Source of the DNA: Goodfellowiella coeruleoviolacea
GTDB lineage: Bacteria > Actinomycetota > Actinomycetes > Mycobacteriales > Pseudonocardiaceae
Assembly: GCF_024171785.1 (NCBI RefSeq)
Contig: NZ_JAMTCK010000006.1
Coordinates: 124,001-188,000, forward strand
Reading direction: 5' to 3'
DNA length: 64,000 nt
Numbering within the stretch: position 1 is the stretch's first letter; the number at the start of each line of letters is the position of its first letter. The position numbers and the translations under genes are program-made. This document shows, one piece after another, positions 1-7,032 of the stretch. The notes beneath the pieces are model-generated. The model saw only the letters and a list, made by a program, of their open reading frames with translations. It made no database searches and had not been told where the DNA came from.

Positions 1-92
1 CCGCCAACACCCCACCCGCCGACACGCCCACCGACACCGGGGCGCCGGCTGCGCGCCGGCACCCCGACAAGATCACCCCGGCCGGCCGCTGA
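1..92 (+). CDS. 3' end of an unidentified protein (partial)
   Basis: An open frame enters from the left edge and ends at a TGA. About 29 codons are visible, rich in Thr, Pro, Ala and Asp and ending in ITPAGR. The composition looks like a disordered C-terminal tail. No family can be assigned from this fragment. It lies about 110 bp upstream of the HAD phosphatase gene on the same strand, so it may be the end of the preceding gene, but a chance frame cannot be excluded. Confidence 0.35.
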   Translation, partial: ANTPPADTPTDTGAPAARRHPDKITPAGR

Positions 93-161
93 CCAGTGCT
101 CCACCCCCTTTTTCCGGCCTGTTCACGGTGCTGTTCGGCGACTGGGCGCGGACCGGATCGC

Positions 162-176
162 TACCCTGGGGCCGTG
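162..176 (+). promoter_or_regulatory. Candidate -10 box and start point for the HAD phosphatase gene
   Basis: TACCCT at 162-167 fits the actinobacterial TAnnnT -10 pattern and would place the transcription start near 174, about 30 nt before the GTG start at 205. A GGGAGG Shine-Dalgarno lies between them. No clear -35 hexamer is visible, which is common for this promoter class. Prediction only. Confidence 0.4.
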
Positions 177-204
177 CGGAAAAGGTGGAGCGGGAGGCGC
201 TGGG

Positions 205-1392
205 GTGTCACGAGAGCGTGACGTGACCGACAACGCGGACCACCGGGCGCTGCTGCCCGGGGAGAGCGCGAGTGACGCCGAGCGCGAACGGCTGGCGGCA
301 CTGGCCGGACAGGCGTCCGCGCTGGCCGCCGCGACCACGGGGGCGGAGACCGTGGGCGCGGGTCAGGACGTGGTGCGCGCGGCCGACGAGGACCAGGCGA
401 CCGATCTCACCGCAGCCGCGTTCTTCGACGTGGACAACACGATGATGATGGGCGCGTCCATCTTCCACTTCGCCCGGGGGCTGGCCGCGCGCAAGTACTT
501 CAGCACCTCCGACCTGGCCGGTTTCGCCTGGCGGCAGCTGAAGTTCCGGATCGGCGGCCGGGAGAACCCGGACAGCGTGCGGGCCAGCCGGGAACAGGCG
601 CTGTCCTTCGTGGCGGGTCGCAGCGTCGCCGAGCTGGTCAGCCTGGGCGAGGAGATCTACGACGAGCTGATGGCCGACCGCATCTGGGCGGGCACCCGGG
701 CGCTGGCCCAGACGCACCTGGACGCGGGCCGGCGGGTGTGGCTGGTGACCGCCACCCCGGTGGAGCTGGCCGAGATCATCGCCAGGCGGCTGGGGCTGAC
801 CGGCGCGCTGGGCACGGTGGCCGAGAGCAGGGACGGCATCTACACCGGGCGGCTGGTCGGCGACCTGCTGCACGGCAAGGCCAAGGCGCACGCGGTGCGC
901 GCGCTGGCCGCGCAGGAAGGGCTGGACCTGCGGCGCTGCACGGCCTACTCGGACTCGGTGAACGACCTGCCCATGCTGTCCGTGGTCGGCACGGCCGTGG
1001 CGGTGAACCCGGACGCGGGCCTGCGCGAGGTGGCCCGGCGGCGGGGCTGGGAGATCCGCGACTTCCGCACCGGGCGCAAGGCCGCCCGGATCGGCGTGCA
1101 CTCGGTGCTCGGCGCGAGCGCGCTGGCCGGCGTGATCGCCGCCGGCCTGGCCTACCGCCGGCGGGACCGCGAGGACCGCGCCCCGGCCGAGCGCGGCCGG
1201 CTGCGCGCGCTGGGCGGCCGGTGGGTGCCGGCCGCGTGGGGCTCGGCGGCCTGGGGGCCGGACGCCTGGGGTCCGGAGGCCCGGGGCACGGACACCCGGG
1301 GACCGGACACCCGGGGCACTAATACCCGGGGACCGCACGCGCTGGGGCCGGCGCCCGCACCCGCGGCGCAGGCGCCCCGCTCGACCCGCTGA
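205..1392 (+). CDS. HAD-IB family phosphatase, SerB1-like
   Basis: Probable phosphohydrolase of the HAD subclass IB, the group that includes phosphoserine phosphatases; substrate not proven. The nucleophile motif DVDNT is at Asp75/Asp77 and the C-terminal acidic motif SDSVNDLP gives Asp250/Asp254. A hydrophobic stretch near residues 297-315 followed by Arg/Asp residues suggests one membrane anchor. The last ~55 residues are a degenerate pentapeptide repeat ([15 protein letters not shown]) and are probably disordered. The GTG start has GGGAGG 7 nt upstream. It matches the position of M. tuberculosis serB1 (Rv0505c) at the end of the galE-plsC-like cluster, although it is convergent with its neighbour here. 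Confidence 0.85.
   Translation: MSRERDVTDNADHRALLPGESASDAERERLAALAGQASALAAATTGAETVGAGQDVVRAADEDQATDLTAAAFFDVDNTMMMGASIFHFARGLAARKYFSTSDLAGFAWRQLKFRIGGRENPDSVRASREQALSFVAGRSVAELVSLGEEIYDELMADRIWAGTRALAQTHLDAGRRVWLVTATPVELAEIIARRLGLTGALGTVAESRDGIYTGRLVGDLLHGKAKAHAVRALAAQEGLDLRRCTAYSDSVNDLPMLSVVGTAVAVNPDAGLREVARRRGWEIRDFRTGRKAARIGVHSVLGASALAGVIAAGLAYRRRDREDRAPAERGRLRALGGRWVPAAWGSAAWGPDAWGPEARGTDTRGPDTRGTNTRGPHALGPAPAPAAQAPRSTR
1234..1353 (+). repeat. In-frame 15-bp minisatellite in the HAD phosphatase tail
   Basis: Eight degenerate 15-bp units encode [35 protein letters not shown] and ALGPA. The period is a multiple of three, so unit gain or loss would not shift the frame. The region follows the conserved catalytic domain and membrane segment, so it is likely dispensable. 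Confidence 0.8.
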
Positions 1393-1417
1393 CCCCGCAC
1401 CGGCCCCGGCAGCGGAC

Positions 1418-1439
1418 AGCCGGCAGCCGGCAGCCGGCT
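1418..1439. terminator. GCCGGC repeat hairpin between convergent genes
   Basis: Three head-to-tail copies of AGCCGGC end in AGCCGGCT. The outer copies can pair as a 7-bp stem. The element touches the stop codon of the YbjQ-like gene and lies about 25 nt past the phosphatase stop, so it could end transcripts from both sides. There is no U-tract. Confidence 0.45.
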
Positions 1440-1975
1440 CAGGCCGGCGGGAACGGCTGCCCGGGCGCGCCCTGCTGCGGATACTGCTGTCCCTGCGGCG
1501 GCTGGGGCTGTCCCTGCGGGGGCTGCGGCTGTCCCTGCGGCGGCTGACCCTGCTGGGCCTGGCCGGGCTGCTGCGGCGGCATGCCGTACGGCTGCTGCTG
1601 CGGCGGCTGCGCGTGCGGCTGGTGGCCGGTGTCCGGCACCAGGTACACGGCCGTGCCGTAGGCGGCGATCTCGGTGGTGCCCGGCATGATGTCGCCGCTC
1701 TCGAAGCGCATGGCCAGCACGGCGTTGGCACCCATGGACGCGGCGCTCTCCCGCAGCCGGCCCAGTGCCTCGTAGCGGGAGTCGGACAGCATCTTGGTGT
1801 AGCCCCGCATCTCGCCGCCGACCAGGCTCTTGAAGCCAGCGCCGATGTCGGAGAAGGCGTTGCGGCTGCGCACGGTCAGGCCGAAGACCTCGCCGAACAC
1901 GTGCGCCACGCGGAAGCCCGGCACCTCGTTCATGGTGGACAACAGGACGGGTGGTGGCTGCTGCGGGTAGGCCAT
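1439..1975 (-). CDS. YbjQ/UPF0145 family protein with Gln/Pro-rich tail
   Basis: Residues ~10-117 resemble the YbjQ/UPF0145 (putative heavy-metal-binding) family: an early GFRVAHVFGEVFGL strand, RNAFSDIGAGFKSLVGGE and a conserved MGANAVLAMRF segment. The family folds as small oligomeric beta/alpha domains; a role in metal binding is proposed but unproven. The last ~60 residues are low-complexity QPPQG repeats, an addition not typical of the family. The ATG is preceded by TACGAT with 6 nt between, without a good Shine-Dalgarno, so a leaderless message is likely. It is convergent with the HAD phosphatase gene. Confidence 0.8.
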   Translation of the reverse strand: MAYPQQPPPVLLSTMNEVPGFRVAHVFGEVFGLTVRSRNAFSDIGAGFKSLVGGEMRGYTKMLSDSRYEALGRLRESAASMGANAVLAMRFESGDIMPGTTEIAAYGTAVYLVPDTGHQPHAQPPQQQPYGMPPQQPGQAQQGQPPQGQPQPPQGQPQPPQGQQYPQQGAPGQPFPPA

Positions 1976-2020
1976 GGCCCGATCGTAGCCAGCGGGACAG
2001 CCCCGAAAGGGGACGGGTGA

Positions 2021-3067
2021 CTACCCGAGGAACACGTTCCGTCGCTGGGTGAGCAGGCGGTAGAGGGTCTGCTGGATGGTTTCCCGCACCTGGTCGGTCA
2101 GGTTGAACACCAGCATGGGGTCGTCGGCCGCGCCCTCGCCGAACCCGTCGGTCGGGATGGGCTCGCCGAACTCGATGTACCACTTGGACGGCAGTGGCAC
2201 CGCGCCCAGCGGCCCGAGCAGCGGGAAGGTCGGGGTCACCGGGAAGTACGGCAGCCCGAGCAGCCGGGCCAGCGCCTTGATGTCGCCGATCTTGGGGTAG
2301 ATCTCCTCCGCGCCCACGATCGCGCACGGCACGATCGGCGCGCCGGTGCGCAGCGCCGCGGACACGAATCCGCCCCGGCCGAACCGCTGCAGCTTGTACC
2401 GGTCCCGGAACGGCTTGCCCACGCCCTTGAAGCCCTCCGGCCACACCCCGACCAGCTCGCCCGAGCGCAGCAGCCGCTCGGCGTCCGGGTGGCAGGCCAG
2501 GGTCTGCCCGCTCTTGCGCGCCAGCACACCCACCACGGGCAGCCGGAACACCAGGTCGGCGCCGAGCATCCGCAGGTAGCGGTGGGCCGGGTGCTCGGCG
2601 TGCACGCCGTAGGCGGTCATCAGCGCGTCCAGCGGCAGCGTGCCGGAGTGGTTGGCCACCACCAGTGCCCCGCCCTGGCTGGGCAGGTTGTGCACGCCGA
2701 TCACGTCGACCCGGAACCAGTTCTCGTACAGCGGCCGCAGCGCCGGCAGCAGCACGTTGTCGGTCAGGTCGGGGTCGAACCCGAACTCGTCCACCTGGTA
2801 CTCGCCGGCCAGTCGCCGCCGCACGAACGCCAGCGCACCGGCCAGGGCGCGCTCCCACCCGGGTGTGCCCGGCTCGTCCCCGGCCACCGACCGCGGCCGC
2901 TCCGCTTCGGGGTGTTCCGCTTCGGGGCGCTCCGGTTCGGGGTGCGCTGGCTCGGAGTGCCCCCGCTCTGGGCTCGGGGCTGTTCCGCCTTCGGGTTCGG
3001 TCCCGCTCGACTCGTCGGGGGTGGCCGGTCCGAGGCCGGGCAGCGGGATCACGCGCGCGTCGGGCAC
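2021..3067 (-). CDS. PlsC-like lysophospholipid acyltransferase family protein
   Basis: A 348-residue member of the LPLAT superfamily, likely transferring an acyl chain to a glycerolipid or related acceptor at the membrane. Motif I is NHSGTLPLD (His140, Asp147), a spacing variant seen in the Rv0502 branch; the acceptor-binding motif is GVWPEGFKG. Residues 1-70 are a disordered Glu/Pro-rich leader with HPEAE/RPEAE repeats. An upstream in-frame TTG would overlap the preceding gene, but GTG at 3067 has AGGAGG 8 nt before it, so I use that start. It follows the GalE-like gene by 34 bp and is probably in the same operon, as in M. tuberculosis Rv0501-Rv0502. Confidence 0.87.
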   Translation of the reverse strand: MPDARVIPLPGLGPATPDESSGTEPEGGTAPSPERGHSEPAHPEPERPEAEHPEAERPRSVAGDEPGTPGWERALAGALAFVRRRLAGEYQVDEFGFDPDLTDNVLLPALRPLYENWFRVDVIGVHNLPSQGGALVVANHSGTLPLDALMTAYGVHAEHPAHRYLRMLGADLVFRLPVVGVLARKSGQTLACHPDAERLLRSGELVGVWPEGFKGVGKPFRDRYKLQRFGRGGFVSAALRTGAPIVPCAIVGAEEIYPKIGDIKALARLLGLPYFPVTPTFPLLGPLGAVPLPSKWYIEFGEPIPTDGFGEGAADDPMLVFNLTDQVRETIQQTLYRLLTQRRNVFLG

Positions 3068-3101
3068 AGCGTCCGTCCTCCTCACCTGGCGCGCCGCGCG
3101 G

Positions 3102-4145
3102 TCAGCGGGCGCGCAGTTTTCCGGCAACGTCAAGGATTCCCCGCTCCACGGCGCTCACCCGGTCCGGATCGACCAGGGGCCGCAGGCCGCGCCCGGTCAC
3201 GTAGTCGTCGAACGCCTGCTGGGTGGTCCACCGCGGAGTGAACCCGAACTCCTGTTTGAGCAGCGTGGTGTCCACGATCCGACCGAAGTGGAGGAACCGC
3301 AGCTGGTCCGGGGGGAAGTCGACCAGCCCGGCCGAGCGGACCAGCCTGGCGACCGCGGGCACCGCCACCGGTGGCACCGGCAGCGCGATCCGCCCGGCCC
3401 GGCGAATGGCCTGGGACAGCATGAGCACGCCGTCCGCGCCCACGTTGTAGGTGCCGGGCAGGTGGTGGCGGGCCGCCCGCTCCAGCACGGCCAGCGCGTC
3501 CTCGGAGTGCAGCAGCTGCACCCTGGCGTCGTAGCCCACCATCACCGGCACGACCGGCATGGCGAAGTACCTGGTCAGCACGGTGTCGATGCGGGGGCCG
3601 ACGAAGTTGGTGAACCGCAGCGTGGTGACCGCGACGTCCGGGCGGCGCCGGCTGAACCCGCGCACGTAGCCCTCGACCTCGACGGCGTCCTTGGCGTAGC
3701 CGCTGGACGGCAGGTCCTTGGGCCCCATGTCCTCGGTGAACACCGCGGGATCGCGGGAGGAGGCGCCGTAGACGGCGCTGGTGGACTTCACCACCAGCCG
3801 GCGCACGGTCGGCGCCTGCTGGCAGGCGGCCAGCAACTGCATGGTGCCGATGACGTTCATCTCCTTCATCGCCGCCCGGCCCGAGGAGCCCTGCGGGGTG
3901 GCGGTGATGGAGGCGTGCACCACGGTGTCCACCGACGTGCTCGCGATGATCTTGGCGATCAGCGGGTTGCGGATGTCGGCGCGGACGAACTCGGCCCGGC
4001 CCATGCGGCGCTGCAGGTCGCGGGAGGGCGGCACGGTGTCCACACCGAGAACCCGGTCGATGGCCGGGTCGGCCGCGAGCCGGGCGGCCAGGTGACCGCC
4101 GAGGAAGCGACTCACTCCGGTGACGAGAACCACCTTGGGCGCCAT
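3102..4145 (-). CDS. NAD-dependent epimerase/dehydratase, GalE2-like
   Basis: Extended short-chain dehydrogenase fold of 347 residues. The N-terminal Rossmann motif is VTGVSRFLGGHLA and a DTVVHA segment follows the dinucleotide-binding half. At the expected catalytic position the sequence reads SSGYAKDAVEVEGY: the Tyr is present, but Lys is not four residues later (YxxxK), so classical UDP-sugar epimerase chemistry is doubtful. The start is ATG with GGGGGG upstream; a longer open frame upstream lacks support. It is syntenic with Rv0501 and heads a two-gene unit with the acyltransferase. The substrate is unknown; a cell-envelope nucleotide sugar is possible. Confidence 0.83.
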   Translation of the reverse strand: MAPKVVLVTGVSRFLGGHLAARLAADPAIDRVLGVDTVPPSRDLQRRMGRAEFVRADIRNPLIAKIIASTSVDTVVHASITATPQGSSGRAAMKEMNVIGTMQLLAACQQAPTVRRLVVKSTSAVYGASSRDPAVFTEDMGPKDLPSSGYAKDAVEVEGYVRGFSRRRPDVAVTTLRFTNFVGPRIDTVLTRYFAMPVVPVMVGYDARVQLLHSEDALAVLERAARHHLPGTYNVGADGVLMLSQAIRRAGRIALPVPPVAVPAVARLVRSAGLVDFPPDQLRFLHFGRIVDTTLLKQEFGFTPRWTTQQAFDDYVTGRGLRPLVDPDRVSAVERGILDVAGKLRAR

Positions 4146-4264
4146 CCGACCCCCCGCGCGCGTGTAGTGGGACCACCGCCGGTGCGGTCGACCCGCGGCC
4201 ACGGTGGAAGGCCCGGAGTGTTGGCGCAGGTCAGCCTGGCGGTGACAACGTCAAGCAAACCACG

Positions 4265-4312
4265 ACCGGTCCCGAGCCGCAGCCCGTGGTGGGCCGCGGT
4301 CGCGGGACCGGT
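4265..4312 (-). terminator. Long hairpin downstream of the bS22 gene
   Basis: ACCGGTCCCG at 4265-4274 pairs exactly with CGGGACCGGT at 4303-4312. The interior adds CCGC/GCGG and GCCC/GGGC pairs around a GTGGT loop, giving an elongated stem. It lies about 30 nt past the bS22 stop in the transcribed direction and before the GalE-like gene, consistent with termination. No U-run follows. Confidence 0.6.
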
Positions 4313-4324
4313 GCGTTGTGCCGA

Positions 4325-4340
4325 GGTCGGTCGACCGACC
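4325..4340. repeat. 16-bp perfect palindrome after the bS22 stop
   Basis: GGTCGGTCGACCGACC is its own reverse complement and sits 1 nt past the bS22 stop codon. It may add to the terminator beside it or be a protein-binding site; the sequence alone does not decide. Confidence 0.6.
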
Positions 4341-4341
4341 C

Positions 4342-4443
4342 TTACTTGCCCTGCTTGCGACGCGCGTGGCGGGTCTTCCGCAGCAGCTTGCGGTGCTTCT
4401 TCTTAGACATGCGCTTGCGGCGCTTCTTGATGACCGAGCCCAT
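4342..4443 (-). CDS. Small ribosomal protein bS22 (AURKAIP1/COX24 domain)
   Basis: A 33-codon gene encoding [20 protein letters not shown] followed by [13 protein letters not shown]. It is extremely basic, with the KKRRKRMxKKKHRK signature of the bS22/mS38 family, which binds the small ribosomal subunit near the decoding site in actinobacteria. Full length for the family. GAGGG is about 9 nt before the ATG. It is downstream of the bldC-like gene and upstream of the GalE-like gene, the same order as Rv0500A-Rv0500B-Rv0501. The 250 bp between it and the bldC-like gene shows no other gene. Confidence 0.93.
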   Translation of the reverse strand: MGSVIKKRRKRMSKKKHRKLLRKTRHARRKQGK

Positions 4444-4696
4444 GCGGGATCCCTCGCTGTCGTCGTTGGTCGTTCACGCTTTCCATGCGCCGGCGCCACA
4501 CCGCGTCCTCGAAACCCGAGCGCGGGCAGGCACCAGCCACGAACGGCCCTTCACCTTACCTGGGCTGTTCAGGGTGTTCCGGACGGGGGCGGCGCGGGCG
4601 AGGGACGGCCACCGGACCGGACACCGCGACAACGACCCGGACAGGCCGCTGCCGAGGCGCCGGTCAGGCTGACGACCCCGGCGGCGGCACCGCCGC

Positions 4697-4915
4697 TCAG
4701 CCCGCGTTGAAGTAGGCGTTGTGCAGGTAGTCGTGAACGGCTTTCTCGGGCACCCGGAACGACTTGCCCACCCGCACAGCGGGTAGCTCACCCGAGTGAA
4801 CCAACCGGTAAACGGTCATCTTGGAGACACGCATCATGGCGGCCACCTCCGCGACGGTGAGGAACTGCACCTGTGCGAGGCCGGGTTGATCGTTCTCCTT
4901 CTTCTGCGTCGGCAT
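4697..4915 (-). CDS. bldC: BldC-type MerR-like DNA-binding protein
   Basis: A 72-residue winged-helix protein of the excisionase/MerR-like class. Residues 18-62 contain the signature FLTVAEVAAMMRVSKMTVYRLVHSG (split: helix-turn-helix at MMRVSKMTVYRL, wing at GELPAVRVGKSFRVP). In Streptomyces BldC is a small regulator binding direct repeats and controlling the onset of development; the mycobacterial homologue is Rv0500A. Length and motif agree well with BldC, though its targets in this organism are unknown. AAGGA lies about 11 nt upstream of the ATG. The 184 bp between this gene and proC hold no other gene. Confidence 0.88.
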   Translation of the reverse strand: MPTQKKENDQPGLAQVQFLTVAEVAAMMRVSKMTVYRLVHSGELPAVRVGKSFRVPEKAVHDYLHNAYFNAG

Positions 4916-5099
4916 GCGTCACCGAGTCCTTCGACACGTGTCGCGCCGTCGGCTTCCCCACCGACGGTATCGACACGCACGTGCTTCTCCGAGGGTAGCG
5001 GGACAGGTGGGACCCCTGCGACGGTGATGACGGCCTGATGCACCCAACGGAGGCAGTGGGCCACTCGTTAGAGCGGGGTGAGCCAGGCACAGGGCGTGA

Positions 5100-5912
5100 C
5101 TAGTCGTCCTGGTGGGCCCGGCCCAGTTCCTCCGAACGGTCCCGCGCCGCCTCGATCGCGGCGAGCATGGCCGCGCGCACGCCGTGCCGCTCCAACTCGC
5201 GGATGGCCATGATGGTGGTGCCGGCCGGCGAGGTGACCGCCTCGCGCAGGGTCACCGGGTGCTCGCCGCTCTCGGCCAGCATGGTGGCCGCGCCCACCGC
5301 GGACTGGATGATCAGCTCGGTGGCCAGCGCGCGCGGGATGCCCAGCAGGATGCCCGCGTCGATCATGGCCTCGACCAGGTAGAAGAAGTACGCGGGCCCG
5401 GAGCCGGACAGCGCGGTCACCGCGTCCTGCTGCGCCTCGGGCACCCGGGCGACCCGGCCGACGCTGGACAGCAGCCGCTCGACCAGCGCCAGGTGCTCGT
5501 CGGTGGCGTGCCGGCCCGCCGAGATCGCGCTCATGGCCGCGCCCACCACCATGGGGGTGTTGGGCATCACCCGGACCACCGGCGTGCCCTCGGCCAGCCG
5601 GCGCTCGAACAGGCTGGTTGGCAGCCCGGCGCAGAGCGAGACCACCAGCGTCCGCCGGTCGACCACCGGGGCCAGTTCGTCCAGCAGCGGCTCGATGTCC
5701 TGCGGCTTGACCGCCACCACCAGCACGTCGGCCCGCGTGGCCGCCCCGGCCACGTCCGCCTCGACCACGCCGTACCGCTTCACCAGTTCGCTGGCCCGCT
5801 CCGCGGACCGCTCGGTGAACAGCAGCTCCTCCGGGTCGTGGCCCGCCTGCACCAGACCGGACAGCAGGGCCTCACCGATCTTGCCAGCACCCAGGACGGC
5901 GATCGTGGTCAT
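5100..5912 (-). CDS. proC: Pyrroline-5-carboxylate reductase
   Basis: Catalyses the last step of proline synthesis, reducing P5C to proline with NAD(P)H in the cytoplasm. The 270 residues are full length: Rossmann glycine motif GAGKIG (8-13), VKPQ in the cofactor half, and the C-terminal family signature ALSGSGPAYFFYLVEAM with TSPAGTT. I start at the ATG before TTIAVLGAG; an open frame extends further upstream but only through intergenic repeat sequence. The Shine-Dalgarno is poor (GAAGGG abuts the ATG). A TAGGCT box inside the dispersed repeat 62 nt upstream could be the promoter. Confidence 0.93.
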   Translation of the reverse strand: MTTIAVLGAGKIGEALLSGLVQAGHDPEELLFTERSAERASELVKRYGVVEADVAGAATRADVLVVAVKPQDIEPLLDELAPVVDRRTLVVSLCAGLPTSLFERRLAEGTPVVRVMPNTPMVVGAAMSAISAGRHATDEHLALVERLLSSVGRVARVPEAQQDAVTALSGSGPAYFFYLVEAMIDAGILLGIPRALATELIIQSAVGAATMLAESGEHPVTLREAVTSPAGTTIMAIRELERHGVRAAMLAAIEAARDRSEELGRAHQDD

Positions 5913-5940
5913 GCCCTTCAGGGTGCCATGACCCGGCCAG

Positions 5941-6068
5941 CCCCCGCCCTCCCAGGGGGGCGACCCCGGGTCCAGCCTATCCACCCCCACCCCGCGCGGA
6001 CGGGGTGCTGGCGTCGCCTGTGGACAACCACCCGGGGTGTGGACAACTCGGGCCGATCAGCGTTCACC
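5941..6068 (-). repeat. Dispersed ~125-bp intergenic element, copy A (upstream of proC)
   Basis: First of three copies. On the minus strand the order is: two TTGTCCACA sites (6038-6046 and 6019-6027), GTGGATAGGCTGG with TAGGCT at 5974-5979, then a CCCGGGG/CCCCTGGG-type hairpin and a G-rich end. Here the hairpin arm carries CGACCCCGGG instead of CGTCCCCTGG, partly preserving pairing. Copies B and C lie at about 40.62-40.75 and 55.52-55.65 kb in the same orientation. TTGTCCACA matches the high-GC actinobacterial DnaA box. Confidence 0.8.
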
Positions 6069-6165
6069 CGGTTGGCGAGTGGCCGGTTCACGTGGTAGTG
6101 GACGCGGGGGCCGAACCCCCTGCCCACACACCGGGTAAGCGGTTTCCCGGTCCGCGTCAGCCGCG

Positions 6166-7032
6166 TCAGCCCGCCGGCGTCAGGGCGAGCTGCCGCGCCT
6201 GGCAGACCAGCCGCCCGGCCGCGTCCACGACCAGCGCGTCCTGGTCGAACCACTGGCCGTTCACCGACCGGCAGCTCGCCTCGACCCGCAGCCAGCCCGG
6301 CACCGGGTTGGCCCGCAGCAACGCGGTCAGCTGCACCGTCGGCGACCAGCCGAACCGGCCGAGGTGGAAGGTGACCGGCACGGAGATGTCCCCGGCCAGC
6401 AGGGCGAAGTACGCGTCAGCCCGGTCCACTCGCGGTCGGGCCCACAGCCGCAGGCGCAGCGAGTCACCGATCCGTCCGTGCAGGAACCCCACGTCCGCCG
6501 GGTCCACCCGCACGTCGCACGGGCCGAGCAGGTTCATGACCTCGGCGACCGGGGTCGCGGACATGTCAACGGCATTGGCTGGCGGCTCGACCGGCATGCT
6601 CGGCAGGTCGGTGTAGGCCGGCTGTTCGTGCGGCAGCCGCCCCACCGTGACCGACGCCTCCACGCAGGACCGTCCGCGCTGTTCCAGCTGCACGGCCACC
6701 ATGCTCGCGGTCCGACCCGACTTGCGGAGTTCCGTGCGCAGCAGCACCGGTCCGACCTCGGGCGCGCGCAGGAACTGGGCGCTCACCGCGAGCGGGTCCG
6801 GGGCGAGGGCCTCGCCGTCCCGCCCGGCCGGCAGGACGTTCACCGCCTGGATCGCCGCGCGGGCCAATAACGCCATCAGGAACCCGCCGTGGGGTTTTCC
6901 GGCGATGGTCCACTCCGCAGGCAGCGACGTGGTGAACGTCCCGTCGCCGAGCGGGCGGACCGAGGTGGCCAACTGGAAGGGCTGGGCGCCGTGCTGGCCC
7001 TGGCGGGCCGGGGGTGTGGAATGTGCTGTCAT
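6166..7032 (-). CDS. Acyl-CoA thioesterase-like protein (TesB/4HBT hot-dog fold)
   Basis: 288 residues with a double hot-dog appearance: N-terminal WTIAGKPHGGFLMALLARAAI (central helix, the 4HBT/TesB-like GG motif) and a second half with HLGRFGWSPTVQLT and C-terminal ALVVDAAGRLVCQARQL. Family members hydrolyse fatty acyl-CoA; specificity cannot be read. The ATG overlaps the stop of the proline dehydrogenase-like gene (ATGA), so translation is coupled. A much longer open frame upstream in the same phase is only GC-rich shadow of that gene. The equivalent of Rv0499 may be missing or replaced here. Confidence 0.82.
   Translation of the reverse strand: MTAHSTPPARQGQHGAQPFQLATSVRPLGDGTFTTSLPAEWTIAGKPHGGFLMALLARAAIQAVNVLPAGRDGEALAPDPLAVSAQFLRAPEVGPVLLRTELRKSGRTASMVAVQLEQRGRSCVEASVTVGRLPHEQPAYTDLPSMPVEPPANAVDMSATPVAEVMNLLGPCDVRVDPADVGFLHGRIGDSLRLRLWARPRVDRADAYFALLAGDISVPVTFHLGRFGWSPTVQLTALLRANPVPGWLRVEASCRSVNGQWFDQDALVVDAAGRLVCQARQLALTPAG

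Noticed and set aside
3068-3133. Longer acyltransferase starting at TTG 3133 and overlapping the GalE-like gene
   Set aside because: The internal GTG has an ideal AGGAGG and spacing; the extra residues have no family support.
5941-6068. Insertion sequence or MITE
   Set aside because: No terminal inverted repeats or target duplications are visible and all copies keep the same orientation relative to the downstream gene.
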